Of a stretch of DNA of 64,000 nucleotides, positions 7,876 to 17,524 are shown one piece after another; position 1 is the stretch's first letter; each line of letters opens with the position of its first letter. A model generated the notes under the pieces. It was not told where the DNA came from and did no database searches. It worked only from the letters and a program-made list of their open reading frames with translations. The stretch is from Nitrosomaritimum sp049414205 (GTDB lineage Archaea > Thermoproteota > Nitrososphaeria > Nitrososphaerales > Nitrosopumilaceae). The stretch covers positions 1 to 64,000 of the forward strand of contig JBMSGE010000001.1 of the NCBI GenBank assembly GCA_049414205.1, in the 5' to 3' direction. Both the position numbers and the translations under genes were made by a program.

Positions 7876-8610
7876 CTACTTTCTTTCTTTGATTCTTGCT
7901 CTTCCTGTCTTTCTTGCAGCAATGCTTCCCACTTTGGCACCAGGTGGAGCATCACGGGATACTGTAGAGCTTTGACCAACATGCTGGTGTCTTCCACCAC
8001 CATGAGGGTGAACATAAGCTGCTTGTGCAACGCCTCTAACAATTGGATATTTTAGTCCTTTAGCTCTAAAGCTACGCCATTTGTTACCTGCTAGCATAAA
8101 TGGTCTATCGGTGGAACCTCCACCAGCTAAAGTTCCAATCATTGCTCGATTTTTTGGATTTAGTGTAATGAATTTACCAGATGGAAGCTTTACTGTCACT
8201 CCCTCTTCACCATGTGAAAAAACTGTAGCATTGGTTCCTGCGGATTTTACGATTGCTCCTCCGTCACCAAAATGCCTTTCAATATTACAAACGACTGTTC
8301 CATCAGGGATATTCTGTATGCTAATTACATTTCCCTGTTCAATCTTTGATTTTAAACCAAAATTCAGTTTTGTTCCTACTTTAGTCCCAAGAACTGCTGG
8401 TACAAATGAGACAGAACCATCCTCAAATCTTACTTTGGCTAATGGTGCTTCTCTGCCACGTTCATGTACAAGATCAATTATTTCTCCTGAGTGTTGTTCA
8501 GCTAAGGTAAAACGTGGGTATTTTGCTTGTTTTCCTACTTTACCAGTAGAAGTAGATCTAAACTGATTTCCTCCACGGCCACGTCTTCTTACTAACGGTC
8601 TTTTACCCAA
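7876..8610 (-). CDS. rpl2: 50S ribosomal protein L2 (uL2)
   Basis: Core protein of the peptidyl transferase region, 244 residues, standard archaeal length. The conserved C-terminal YVHPHGGGRHQHVG loop contains the universally conserved histidine near the active centre. The N-terminus GKRPLVRRRGRGG is rich in Arg and Gly. The start is TTG at 8610, and a strong Shine-Dalgarno AAGGAGGA ends ten bases before it. L2 usually sits in the L3-L4-L23-L2-S19 cluster, but here no ribosomal neighbour is present. Confidence 0.97.
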   Translation of the reverse strand: MGKRPLVRRRGRGGNQFRSTSTGKVGKQAKYPRFTLAEQHSGEIIDLVHERGREAPLAKVRFEDGSVSFVPAVLGTKVGTKLNFGLKSKIEQGNVISIQNIPDGTVVCNIERHFGDGGAIVKSAGTNATVFSHGEEGVTVKLPSGKFITLNPKNRAMIGTLAGGGSTDRPFMLAGNKWRSFRAKGLKYPIVRGVAQAAYVHPHGGGRHQHVGQSSTVSRDAPPGAKVGSIAARKTGRARIKERK

Positions 8611-8620
8611 GTAGTTCGTT

Positions 8621-8628
8621 TCCTCCTT
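8621..8628 (-). promoter_or_regulatory. Shine-Dalgarno site of rpl2
   Basis: The minus strand reads AAGGAGGA, ten bases before the TTG start of L2. It decides the non-ATG start and shows that this gene has a leadered mRNA, unlike most of its neighbours. Confidence 0.75.
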
Positions 8629-8684
8629 ATTGTGGATTTTAATCTTGTGATTGGATTATGTTTCCAGCAAAAACACCACAAAGG

Positions 8685-8692
8685 TATAAAAA
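8685..8692 (+). promoter_or_regulatory. TATA box of the Cdc48 gene
   Basis: TATAAAAA centred 26 bases before the ATG at 8714, the textbook position for a leaderless transcript starting at the start codon. Confidence 0.6.
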
Positions 8693-8713
8693 TTAGACGG
8701 CTGAATTTCCTTT

Positions 8714-10900
8714 ATGAGTCAAAACGCCCTTTCATTGAAAGTTTTGGAAGCATATACTCGAGATGTAGGGCGAGGTGTTGCAAGAATTGATTATGACTCA
8801 ATGGATACTCTTGGAGCATCAACAGGCGATGTAATTGAAATTAAAGGTAAAAGAAGAACCGTAGCCAAATGTCTTCCACTCTATCCTTCAGATGAAGGAA
8901 AGGGAATTATTAGAATTGATGGTTTAGGACGAAATAATTCTGGAATTGCAATAGGTGATACTATTACAGTAAGGAAAATCAAAGCAGTTGCTGCAGAAAA
9001 AGTTGTTGTGGCTCCACTTGAGGCAATTCCTCCAATTGATGAAAGATATCTTGCAGATGCATTAGAAAGTGTTCCTTTGATAAAAGGAGATAATGTTATG
9101 GTTCCATATTTTGGTGGACGTTTAACTTTTCAAGTTATTGGCGTAACACCTGCAGCTGATGCAGTATTAGTTACTCAAAAAACTGTTTTCCATATAGCTG
9201 AAAAAGGAGAAACATTACGTGGAGTTCCACAAGTTACCTATGAAGACATTGGTGGAATTCAAGATGAGATAAAGAAAGTAAGAGAAATGATAGAATTACC
9301 ATTAAGACATCCTGAGATTTTCGAAAAGCTTGGAATTGAAGCACCAAAGGGTGTTTTGTTGTTTGGTCCTCCAGGAACTGGTAAGACTTTACTTGCAAAA
9401 GCAGTAGCAAATGAAAGTCAAGCTCATTTCATAAGTATTTCAGGTCCTGAAATAATGAGTAAGTTTTATGGTGAAAGTGAAGCTAGACTAAGAGAGATTT
9501 TCAAGGAAGCAAGAGAAAAAGCACCATCAATAATTTTCGTAGATGAAATAGACTCTATTGCACCAAAAAGAGAAGAAGTTACAGGTGAGGTGGAAAGAAG
9601 AGTTGTATCACAAATGTTATCGCTAATGGATGGTTTAGAAGCAAGAGGAAGAGTAATAGTAATAGCTGCAACAAATCGACCAAATGCAATTGACCCTGCT
9701 TTAAGAAGACCAGGTCGATTTGATAGAGAAATTGAAATTAAAGTTCCAGATAAAAAAGGAAGAAAAGACATTTTATCAATTCACAGCCGAAATATGCCAT
9801 TAACAGATGATGTCGATATTGAAAAAATTGCTGCAGTAAGTCATGGATATGTAGGTGCAGATTTAGAGTATCTTTGTAAAGAGGCTGCAATGAAATGCCT
9901 GAGAAGATTACTTCCAGTACTAAACTTGGAAGAAGATAAAATACCACCAGAAACTTTAGAAAAACTTGTAGTAAATCATGAAGACTTCCAAAAAGCTCTG
10001 ATTGAAGTAACTCCATCTGGAATGAGAGAAGTATTCATCGAAAATCCAGATATCAAATGGGATCAAGTGGGAGGATTAGAGGATGTCAAACAAGAGTTAC
10101 AAGAGGCAGTTGAATGGCCAATGAAATATCCAGGTCTTTACAATAAGTTAGGACACAGAATGCCAAGAGGTATTTTACTTCACGGTCCAAGTGGAACAGG
10201 AAAAACCCTTCTTGCAAAAGCAGTAGCCACTGAGAGTGAAGCAAACTTTGTTTCTGTTAGAGGTCCAGAATTGTTATCAAAATGGGTAGGTGAATCCGAA
10301 CGCGGAATAAGAGAAATTTTCAGAAGAGCAAGACAAGCATCACCTTGTGTAGTATTCTTTGATGAAATTGATTCAATTGCTCCAATAAGAGGTGCAGGAG
10401 GAGAGACTGCAGTAACTGAGAGAGTTGTAAGTCAATTGTTAACTGAATTAGATGGAATGGAAAACATGCATGGAGTAGTTGTTTTAGCTGCCACAAATAG
10501 AGCAGATATGATAGATCCAGCCTTACTCAGACCAGGACGATTTGATAAAATTATTCAGATTCCACTTCCAGACAAAGAAAGTAGAAAGAGAATTATCGAA
10601 ATTGGTGCAAAGACTATTCCAGTTATTGATGATCAAAATGATCCACAACATGTTGATTATGAAAAGATTGCCGAACTAACTGATGGTCTCAGTGGAGCAG
10701 ATACTGCTGCAATTGCTAACACAGCCGTATCTTTGGTTATTCATGAATTCTTAGATAAACATCCAGATGTTAAAGACGTCGAGAAAAGCTCTGAGAACGC
10801 TAAAGTAACAATGAAACACTTCGAAGAAGCCGTAAAGAAGGTTCGTGAACAAAAGGACCTCAAGATGGGCGAAAAACTAGTAGCATCCTATTACAGGTAG
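8714..10900 (+). CDS. cdc48: Cdc48/VCP-type AAA+ ATPase
   Basis: Hexameric unfoldase of 728 residues, full length. Residues 1-180 form the N domain (double-psi barrel plus lower half). D1 has Walker A GPPGTGKT near residue 218 and Walker B IIFVDEIDSIAP. D2 has Walker A GPSGTGKT near residue 491, with Ser in place of the usual second Pro, and VVFFDEIDSIAP. Arginine-finger RPGRFD motifs occur in both. The last three residues YYR fit the hydrophobic-Tyr-X motif by which archaeal Cdc48 can dock on the 20S proteasome. A TATA box lies exactly 26 bases upstream of the ATG. GatD follows after 34 bases. Confidence 0.97.
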   Translation: MSQNALSLKVLEAYTRDVGRGVARIDYDSMDTLGASTGDVIEIKGKRRTVAKCLPLYPSDEGKGIIRIDGLGRNNSGIAIGDTITVRKIKAVAAEKVVVAPLEAIPPIDERYLADALESVPLIKGDNVMVPYFGGRLTFQVIGVTPAADAVLVTQKTVFHIAEKGETLRGVPQVTYEDIGGIQDEIKKVREMIELPLRHPEIFEKLGIEAPKGVLLFGPPGTGKTLLAKAVANESQAHFISISGPEIMSKFYGESEARLREIFKEAREKAPSIIFVDEIDSIAPKREEVTGEVERRVVSQMLSLMDGLEARGRVIVIAATNRPNAIDPALRRPGRFDREIEIKVPDKKGRKDILSIHSRNMPLTDDVDIEKIAAVSHGYVGADLEYLCKEAAMKCLRRLLPVLNLEEDKIPPETLEKLVVNHEDFQKALIEVTPSGMREVFIENPDIKWDQVGGLEDVKQELQEAVEWPMKYPGLYNKLGHRMPRGILLHGPSGTGKTLLAKAVATESEANFVSVRGPELLSKWVGESERGIREIFRRARQASPCVVFFDEIDSIAPIRGAGGETAVTERVVSQLLTELDGMENMHGVVVLAATNRADMIDPALLRPGRFDKIIQIPLPDKESRKRIIEIGAKTIPVIDDQNDPQHVDYEKIAELTDGLSGADTAAIANTAVSLVIHEFLDKHPDVKDVEKSSENAKVTMKHFEEAVKKVREQKDLKMGEKLVASYYR

Positions 10901-10934
10901 TTTTTATTAAATAGACAAAAAGTAATTCTCGTAA

Positions 10935-12221
10935 ATGTCTGAATATACTGGATATAGAGGGATTTCCTTAGAATTTCTAAAATCAAATAATATTACAATT
11001 GGAGATTCAGTCAAAATAACAGCAGATTTGACTTATTTGGGAATAATTATGCCCAGATATGAGCACAGTGATGACAAGCATGTGGTTCTAAAATTGAATA
11101 GCGGTTACAATATTGGTTTAGAATTAGACAAAATCACTAAAGTGGAAAAAATATCTTCTTCTGGAAAAACTGTAGAACCACAACCAAAAATAGAAGAAAA
11201 TCCTTCTCTTCCAAAAATTCTCTTGTTATCAACTGGTGGAACAATTGCCAGTAAAGTAGATTATAGAACAGGTGCAGTTACTCCCATTTTAACTGCAGAA
11301 GAGTTGAATTCTTCAGTACCAGAACTTTCCAAGATGGCAAATATTGACACAGAGGTTTTGTTTTCAGAATATTCTGAAAACATCATGCCAGACCACTGGT
11401 TACAAATTGCAAATAAGTTAGTAGAATTTTCAAAATCAAACTATTCTGGCATCATTATTGCTCATGGAACAGACACAATGCATTATACATCATCATTTCT
11501 TTCCTTTGCGTTAGCAGGGTTTCCAATACCTATTGTTCTTGTTGGATCACAAAGATCTTCTGACCGTGCTTCTTCTGATGCTGCTCTGAATCTTATCGGT
11601 GCAACAAGATTTCTTGTAGAAGGTAAATCTAATGGAGTTTATGTGGTAATGCATCATGATGAAAGCGATGAAACTATTTCATGCCATCTGGGAACAAGAG
11701 TAAGAAAAAATCATACAAGTAAAAGAAGTGCTTTTGAAACAATTGGAGGCAGTCCTGCTTTTGTTATTACCGGTGATAAAATTCAAAAAAATGTTGAGAG
11801 TAATTATTTTAAAGAAAGTGAGTTTACACCCAAAGTTAATTTGGATACCAAAGTTGCTTTGGTGAAATATTATCCGGGATACAGTGCAGAACTTTTGGAA
11901 AAAATTATCGATATGGGTTATAGAGCCATTATTTTTGAGGGGACTGGTCTTGGGCATATTGGCAAGGTTTTGTATGAAAGTGTAAAAAAAGCACATGAGA
12001 AAGGAGTTTTTCTAGGCATGACCTCTCAATGCATAGATGGAAGAGTAGGTATGACAGTTTACGAAAGCGGACGAGATTTGCTAGATTTAGGAATAGTACC
12101 TTTGGAAAATATGATACCAGAAGTTGCGTTAGTAAAAGCAATGTGGGTATTAGGTAATTCAAACGATAAAGAGGAAATAAAGAATTTGATGCTTGAGAAT
12201 ATTGCTTCAGAAATATCATAA
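10935..12221 (+). CDS. gatD: Glutamyl-tRNA(Gln) amidotransferase subunit D
   Basis: Asparaginase-like glutaminase subunit (428 residues) of the archaeal GatDE enzyme, which turns Glu-tRNA(Gln) into Gln-tRNA(Gln) by passing ammonia to GatE. An N-terminal barrel domain of about 90 residues is followed by the type I asparaginase fold: LLSTGGTIASKVDY holds the first catalytic Thr, AHGTDTMHYT the second Thr-Asp pair, and the catalytic Lys lies further on. gatE follows after 12 bases, so the heterodimer is co-expressed. A tRNA-Gln(TTG), its product's acceptor, lies at 19.4 kb. Confidence 0.96.
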   Translation: MSEYTGYRGISLEFLKSNNITIGDSVKITADLTYLGIIMPRYEHSDDKHVVLKLNSGYNIGLELDKITKVEKISSSGKTVEPQPKIEENPSLPKILLLSTGGTIASKVDYRTGAVTPILTAEELNSSVPELSKMANIDTEVLFSEYSENIMPDHWLQIANKLVEFSKSNYSGIIIAHGTDTMHYTSSFLSFALAGFPIPIVLVGSQRSSDRASSDAALNLIGATRFLVEGKSNGVYVVMHHDESDETISCHLGTRVRKNHTSKRSAFETIGGSPAFVITGDKIQKNVESNYFKESEFTPKVNLDTKVALVKYYPGYSAELLEKIIDMGYRAIIFEGTGLGHIGKVLYESVKKAHEKGVFLGMTSQCIDGRVGMTVYESGRDLLDLGIVPLENMIPEVALVKAMWVLGNSNDKEEIKNLMLENIASEIS

Positions 12222-12233
12222 GAGAAGATAAAA

Positions 12234-14135
12234 ATGGACAAATTTTCTTTTGATGAAGTTGGAGTAAAGGTTGGATTGGAGATCCACCAACAATTGCATA
12301 CTAATAAAAAATTATTTTGTGATTGTCCACCGATAGAGTCTGATGAATATACAAAAAAATTTCAAAGAAGATTACGTGCTGTAAAAAGTGAGTTAGGAAA
12401 ATATGATCCTGCGGCTTTGTTTGAGAAATCAAAATCAAAGAGCATAGTCTATTACGGAAATTCTAAAAGTAGTTGTCTTGTTGAGGAAGATGAAGAGCCT
12501 CCTCATAATTTAGATGAAGATGCAAAAAAGTTGGCTTTGGTTATTGCTTCTTCGTTAAAATCAAATATTTTCAGTGAAATTTATCCTATGAGAAAAACTG
12601 TAATTGATGGTTCTAACACCACTGGTTTTCAGAGAACCATGCTAGTTTCACAGGGAGGATTCATTGATGTAGAAGGAGAAAAAATTGGAGTTCAGTCCAT
12701 TTGTCTAGAAGAAGATGCTGCAAAATTGCTTGGAGACAAAGGATCAGTAAGAGAATATAGTCTTGATCGTCTTGGTGTACCTTTAGTTGAAATTGCTTTA
12801 GAGCCAGTCGAAGGAAATCCATCGCAGATTAAAAAAATAGCACTTTCTCTGGGTAAGCTCCTAAGAAGTACAAAAAAAGTTACAAGAGGAATTGGATCTA
12901 TACGACAAGATGTTAATGTGTCTGTAAAAAATGGAGGTGCAGTTGTTGAAGTAAAGGGAGTTCAACAGTTAGATCAGTTAGAAAAAATAATTGAATTTGA
13001 GGCTAAAAGACAGCACGGCTTGGTGAAAATTGCTGAAAAATTGAAAAATTCAAAATTTGAAGGTATAACGCGGGATAATGTTCTTGAAATTACAGATGAT
13101 TGGAAAAAATGTCAATCAAAAATAATTCAAAAGGCACTAAAAGATAATTCCATAATAAAGGCATTAAAAATACCAAACTTTTCAGGAATGTTTGGTTATT
13201 CTCCATATGAGGGAATTAGACTTGGTAAAGAAATTGGTCAGTTAGTAAAATTTTACGGTATTGGAGGAGTCTTTCATTCAGATGAATTACCAAATTATGG
13301 TATAGAAGAAAATGACATAGAAATTGTAAAAACCCTGTTAGAAATTAAGGATGATGATGCATTTTTAATAATTGCAGCACCATCATCAAAAATTGATTTT
13401 GCAATAGAATCAATCATAAATCGAATTAATTCTGCAACTAAAGGAGTTCCTGCTGAAACTCGATTGGCAACTCCAAATGGAGATACAGTATTTCTTAGAC
13501 CACGACCTGGAGCATCAAGAATGTATCCTGAAACTGATATTCCCCCCATCTCTGTAACAAAAAATGAATTAGAAATTGCGGAAAGTAATATTCCAAAATC
13601 TTGGGATGAATCACTTAAAGAACTCCAAGAAAAATATAGTTTGAATTTACAATTAGCCGAACAAATTTTCGATTCTCAGTATATTGATTTATTCGAAAAA
13701 ATTTCTTCCAGGACACAGATCAATCCAACTTTTGTTGCTTCTATTTTGTGTTCTTCTATCACTAATTTAGAAAGAAGTGGTTTGAATGCAAAACTCCTTA
13801 CAAATGAAGAGATAGAAAAGTCATTTGAATATCTTCAGAATGGAAAAATAGCTAAAGAATCAATTGAAATAATTTTTGAAAGCATTATGGCAGGGAAATC
13901 AAATTCTTTGGAGGAAGCAATGAAGAATACCTCAATTGAAACACTCGATGAGGATGAATTGGAAAAAATGATTGAAAAAATTACCAATGATAATAAATCA
14001 ATCATTGAAAACCAAAAAGAAAGAGCGATTGGCCCGTTAATGGGAATTGCAATGAAAGATCTAAGAGGAAAAGCCTCTGGAGAAATGATAAATAAACTTC
14101 TTTTAAAAAACATCAAGAGAATTTTAGAAAATTAA
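12234..14135 (+). CDS. gatE: Glutamyl-tRNA(Gln) amidotransferase subunit E
   Basis: Kinase/amidotransferase partner of GatD, 633 residues, full length. It starts with the GatB/E cradle signature VGVKVGLEIHQQLHTNKKLFCDC, followed by the catalytic core (VDGSNTTGFQRTM, DRLGVPLVEIALEP, IRQDVNVSV). The AspRS-like insertion that distinguishes GatE from GatB spans about residues 270-430 (PRPGASRMYPETDIPP at its end). The helical and YqeY-like tail recognises tRNA(Gln). ATG at 12234. tRNA-Leu lies convergently 12 bases after the stop. Confidence 0.97.
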   Translation: MDKFSFDEVGVKVGLEIHQQLHTNKKLFCDCPPIESDEYTKKFQRRLRAVKSELGKYDPAALFEKSKSKSIVYYGNSKSSCLVEEDEEPPHNLDEDAKKLALVIASSLKSNIFSEIYPMRKTVIDGSNTTGFQRTMLVSQGGFIDVEGEKIGVQSICLEEDAAKLLGDKGSVREYSLDRLGVPLVEIALEPVEGNPSQIKKIALSLGKLLRSTKKVTRGIGSIRQDVNVSVKNGGAVVEVKGVQQLDQLEKIIEFEAKRQHGLVKIAEKLKNSKFEGITRDNVLEITDDWKKCQSKIIQKALKDNSIIKALKIPNFSGMFGYSPYEGIRLGKEIGQLVKFYGIGGVFHSDELPNYGIEENDIEIVKTLLEIKDDDAFLIIAAPSSKIDFAIESIINRINSATKGVPAETRLATPNGDTVFLRPRPGASRMYPETDIPPISVTKNELEIAESNIPKSWDESLKELQEKYSLNLQLAEQIFDSQYIDLFEKISSRTQINPTFVASILCSSITNLERSGLNAKLLTNEEIEKSFEYLQNGKIAKESIEIIFESIMAGKSNSLEEAMKNTSIETLDEDELEKMIEKITNDNKSIIENQKERAIGPLMGIAMKDLRGKASGEMINKLLLKNIKRILEN

Positions 14136-14147
14136 AGAAAATCTGTA

Positions 14148-14232
14148 TGCGGGAGGTGGGATTTGAACCCACGAACTCCTAAAAGATAAGGATCTGAACC
14201 TTACGCCGTTGACCAGGCTGGGCGACTCCCGC
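14148..14232 (-). tRNA. tRNA-Leu (anticodon CAG)
   Basis: Class II tRNA on the minus strand. The acceptor GCGGGAG pairs with CTCCCGC. The anticodon arm TAAGG-TTCAGAT-CCTTA gives CAG, and the long variable arm is typical of tRNA-Leu. The T arm is GTGGG-TTCAAAT-CCCAC, with discriminator base A. No intron is visible, and the 3' CCA is not encoded. Confidence 0.95.
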
Positions 14233-14312
14233 AAATCCAATTTTGAAAATCTAGAATAAGTTTCTTTATTACTTGGTTTTTTAAAATTTGTTTCAATAAT
14301 TGAGAAGATGAA

Positions 14313-14477
14313 ATGAAATTCAGAGAAATTTATTGTAATAATTGTAAAAAAATTCTTGGGAGATATAATACAAAATTTTATGATAGTGAAAAAATTGGCG
14401 AAATTTTGAAATCTAATCACTCTTTACATATCAGAAAAGGTCATCAAGTCATAATTAGAGATTTTATCAAGGAATGA
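14313..14477 (+). CDS. Small hypothetical protein (54 aa)
   Basis: Unrecognised ORF MKFREIYCNN with one CxxC (CNNCKK) near the N-terminus, like half of a zinc ribbon, and a basic C-terminal half (HIRKGHQVIIRD). A TATA-like TTTTTTAAAA lies about 30 bases upstream. It sits between the tRNA-Leu and the convergent dnaJ. Length, promoter and protein-like composition support it, but there is no family evidence. Two copies would be needed to complete a four-Cys zinc site. Confidence 0.55.
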   Translation: MKFREIYCNNCKKILGRYNTKFYDSEKIGEILKSNHSLHIRKGHQVIIRDFIKE

Positions 14478-14514
14478 AATTATTTTTTATCTAGTTAATC
14501 AGGTATGATTTCAA

Positions 14515-15594
14515 TCATTCCAATGAGTTTTGAAATTCTTCAAGCAGTTTTTTTTGGTCTTTACTTAGTTTTTTTGGAATATTTACAACAACCCTGACAT
14601 ATTGATCACCTCTACCTCTTGAATTCAATCTAGGTAACCCTTTTCCCTTCAACTTGATTATTGTATTTGGTTGACTACCTGAATCAATTTTTATTTTATC
14701 TGAGCCGTTGAGGATTGGAACGGTAATTTCTTTTCCTAAAGTTGCATCAATCATAGATACATCTTGGTCATAAAAAATATCTGCACCATCTCTTTTAAAA
14801 TTCTGATGTGGTTGGACTCGAATTCTAACAATCAAATCTCCATTTATTCCCCCAGGAATTTCATCACCTTCGTTAGGTATTGTATAATCTCCATTATCAA
14901 TTCCAGGTGGAATTTCAAATGTTATTTTTTTAGTTCCTTTTGATTTTCCGTTTCCTTTACATTCACCACAAGGAGTTTCAACGATTGATCCTTTTCCTCT
15001 ACATGAAGAACATGGTTCAACTGTTACAAAGGAAGCAAATCCCATGCTTCTACTTTTTCGAACTTGACCTTGTCCATTACAACTATTACATGTTTTTTGA
15101 GAAGTTCCGGGCTTACATCCCGAACCATTACAAGTAGTACATTCAATATTTTTTTTCAAATCAATTTCCATTTTTTTTCCAGATAGCACATCTTCTAAAG
15201 TGATTGAAGTTTCATAGAGTAGATCAGATCCTCTTTGTTGTTGTGCACCAAATCCACCTCTTCCAAAAATGGATTCAAAAATTGAGTCAAATCCACCGCC
15301 TCCACGACCAAAAATATCATTAAAGTTAGCACTGGCCCCTTGGAAAATATCATCTGTACTATATCTTCCATCAACACCAGCATGTCCATGTTGATCGTAA
15401 ATTTTCCTTTTTTCAGGATCAGAAATAACTGCATATGCCTCAGAAATTTCCTTGAAATGTTCAGCTGCTTCTGTAGATTTATTTCGATCAGGATGGAATT
15501 TTAATGCTAATTTTCTATATTGTGACTTAATTTCATTAATAGGCGTATCTTTAGAAACTCCTAAAACTTCATAGTAATCTCGTTTTGCAGCCAT
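14515..15594 (-). CDS. dnaJ: Chaperone DnaJ (Hsp40)
   Basis: Type I J-protein of 359 residues that stimulates DnaK ATPase and delivers substrates. It has a J domain at residues 4-68 with HPD (FHPDRNKS), a Gly/Phe-rich linker (FGRGGGGFDSIF), four CxxCxGxG zinc repeats at about residues 130-205 (CTTCNGSG, CNSCNGQG, CSSCRGKG, CGECKGNG), and two C-terminal substrate-binding domains. It is last in the grpE-dnaK-dnaJ run, 49 bases after dnaK. DnaK systems in archaea are taken to come from bacteria by transfer. Confidence 0.97.
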   Translation of the reverse strand: MAAKRDYYEVLGVSKDTPINEIKSQYRKLALKFHPDRNKSTEAAEHFKEISEAYAVISDPEKRKIYDQHGHAGVDGRYSTDDIFQGASANFNDIFGRGGGGFDSIFESIFGRGGFGAQQQRGSDLLYETSITLEDVLSGKKMEIDLKKNIECTTCNGSGCKPGTSQKTCNSCNGQGQVRKSRSMGFASFVTVEPCSSCRGKGSIVETPCGECKGNGKSKGTKKITFEIPPGIDNGDYTIPNEGDEIPGGINGDLIVRIRVQPHQNFKRDGADIFYDQDVSMIDATLGKEITVPILNGSDKIKIDSGSQPNTIIKLKGKGLPRLNSRGRGDQYVRVVVNIPKKLSKDQKKLLEEFQNSLE

Positions 15595-15643
15595 GAATTA
15601 TTCTTTAGTTATTATTGGTGTATAAACGATCGATTTTTCAAAA

Positions 15644-17524
15644 TCAATTATTTTTTGTTTCTTCAGTTGATGAGGATTCAGATTTTTGCTCACCTGTAGT
15701 TTGTTCCTGTTGTCCTTCAGTATTTTGTTCCTGTTGTCCTGCTCCACCTTGATCTGGACCTGGGGGAGGGGCAGCATTTTTGTAAAGTTCAGTAGTGATT
15801 TCATTTACAGTTGATTTTAATGCTTCAAGTTTTGGTTTCAGTTCTTCTATATCCTTATCCAATACCTCTTTGACTTCTTTGACGGCATCAGTTACCTTGA
15901 TTCCTTGTTCTTGTGAAATTTTATCTTTAAGATCATGATTAACTAATTTTTCTGTTGTGTAAATGAAACTTTCAGCCTCATTTTTAATATCAATTTTTTC
16001 TTTTTTCTTTTTATCTTCTTCAGAGAATTTTTCTGCATCTTCCTTGAGTTTTTCTATTTCATCTTTAGATAATTTTGTGGATGATTCAATAGTAATAGTT
16101 GCTTCCTTTTGAGTTCCAAGATCTTTTGCTGTTACATTGATAATTCCATTTGCATCGATATCAAATTTTACTTCAATTTGTGGAACTCCTCTTGGTGCAG
16201 GTGGTAAATCAGTTAGGTTAAAGCTCCCTAGAGAAACATTGTCGTTTGCCATTGGTCGTTCTCCTTGTACTACGTGAATTGTTACGGCAGTTTGATTATC
16301 TGCAGCTGTAGTGAATACTTTGCTTTTTGAGGTTGGGATTGTGGTATTTCTCTCTATGAGTGGCTCTCTTACTCCTCCCATAGTCTCAATTCCCAGAGTT
16401 AAAGGAGTGACATCTAGTAATACAATATCGCTAGTTACATCCCCGGCAATTATACCAGCCTGAATAGCAGCTCCCATAGCTACTGCTTCCATAGGATCAA
16501 CACCTGATTCAACTTCTTTTCCAATTACTTCGCTAACGAATTTTTTTACTAATGGTATTCTTGTAGGACCTCCTACCATCACAATCTTGTTAATGTCTGA
16601 TTTTGATAATTTGGCATCTTCAAGAGCTTTATCTATAGATGGTTTGCATCTTTCAATTATAGGTCCAATTAGTTCATCTAATTTTGCGCGTGTAATTCTT
16701 AGCTCAAGATTTTTCGCACCCGATGAAGGATCCTGTGCAATGAATGGAAGGTTGATGTCGGTTTCCATCACTGTAGAAAGTTCAATTTTTGCTTTTTCTG
16801 CTGCTTCCCTAATTCTTGTCATTGCAGTGTTATCTTGGGAAAGATCTAATCCTTCTTTCTTCTTGAATTCATCCATTACATAATCGATAATGACTTTATC
16901 CATGTCAGTTCCGCCTAGCTGGGTATCTCCAGAAGTGCTCATTACCTCAAACACACCACCACCCATTTCCATTATTGTAACGTCTAAAGTTCCTCCACCA
17001 AAATCAAAGACGAGAATTTTCATGTCTTGTTTTGCTTTATCTAAACCAAAAGCTAAGGATGCTGCTGTGGGTTCGTTAATTATTCGAACAACATCTAACC
17101 CAGCAATAGTTCCTGCATCTTTTGTAGCTTGTCGTTGATTATCATCAAAATAAGCAGGTACAGTAATGACGGCTTTTTCAACAGGTTCGCCAACAAATGC
17201 TTCAGCATCTTTTTTGATCTTCTGAAGTATGAATGAAGAAATCTGTTGAGGTTTGTATTCTTTGTCTAAAATTTTAAAAGTATGATCGCTTCCCATTTTT
17301 CTTTTAGCAGCGACAATGGTGTTATCTGGATTAGTTACAGCTTGTCTTCTAGCTGGCTCTCCAACTAGAAGATCGCCCTCTTTCGAGAAGGCAACTACAG
17401 AGGGAAATGCCTTACCTCCTACAGTAGCACCTTCTGCTGCAGGAATAATTGTGGGTTTACCACCCATCACCACGGCCGCAGCCGAATTACTTGTTCCCAA
17501 ATCAATCCCTATTACTTTAGTCAT
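15644..17524 (-). CDS. dnaK: Chaperone DnaK (Hsp70)
   Basis: ATP-driven chaperone of 626 residues. The nucleotide-binding domain (1-365) begins GIDLGTSNSAAAV, with ILVFDFGGGTLDVT and VGGPTRIPLVKK. The interdomain linker is DIVLLDVTPLTLGIE. The substrate-binding domain and helical lid follow, with a tail rich in Gln, Gly and Glu. Full length. Its start overlaps the end of grpE by eight bases, so translation is probably coupled. The closest relatives are expected to be bacterial-type DnaK. Confidence 0.98.
   Translation of the reverse strand: MTKVIGIDLGTSNSAAAVVMGGKPTIIPAAEGATVGGKAFPSVVAFSKEGDLLVGEPARRQAVTNPDNTIVAAKRKMGSDHTFKILDKEYKPQQISSFILQKIKKDAEAFVGEPVEKAVITVPAYFDDNQRQATKDAGTIAGLDVVRIINEPTAASLAFGLDKAKQDMKILVFDFGGGTLDVTIMEMGGGVFEVMSTSGDTQLGGTDMDKVIIDYVMDEFKKKEGLDLSQDNTAMTRIREAAEKAKIELSTVMETDINLPFIAQDPSSGAKNLELRITRAKLDELIGPIIERCKPSIDKALEDAKLSKSDINKIVMVGGPTRIPLVKKFVSEVIGKEVESGVDPMEAVAMGAAIQAGIIAGDVTSDIVLLDVTPLTLGIETMGGVREPLIERNTTIPTSKSKVFTTAADNQTAVTIHVVQGERPMANDNVSLGSFNLTDLPPAPRGVPQIEVKFDIDANGIINVTAKDLGTQKEATITIESSTKLSKDEIEKLKEDAEKFSEEDKKKKEKIDIKNEAESFIYTTEKLVNHDLKDKISQEQGIKVTDAVKEVKEVLDKDIEELKPKLEALKSTVNEITTELYKNAAPPPGPDQGGAGQQEQNTEGQQEQTTGEQKSESSSTEETKNN

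Noticed and set aside
8081..8566. Plus-strand ORF antisense to L2 (161 codons)
   Set aside because: Shadow of rpl2, rich in Pro, Ser and Thr as expected of an antisense frame.
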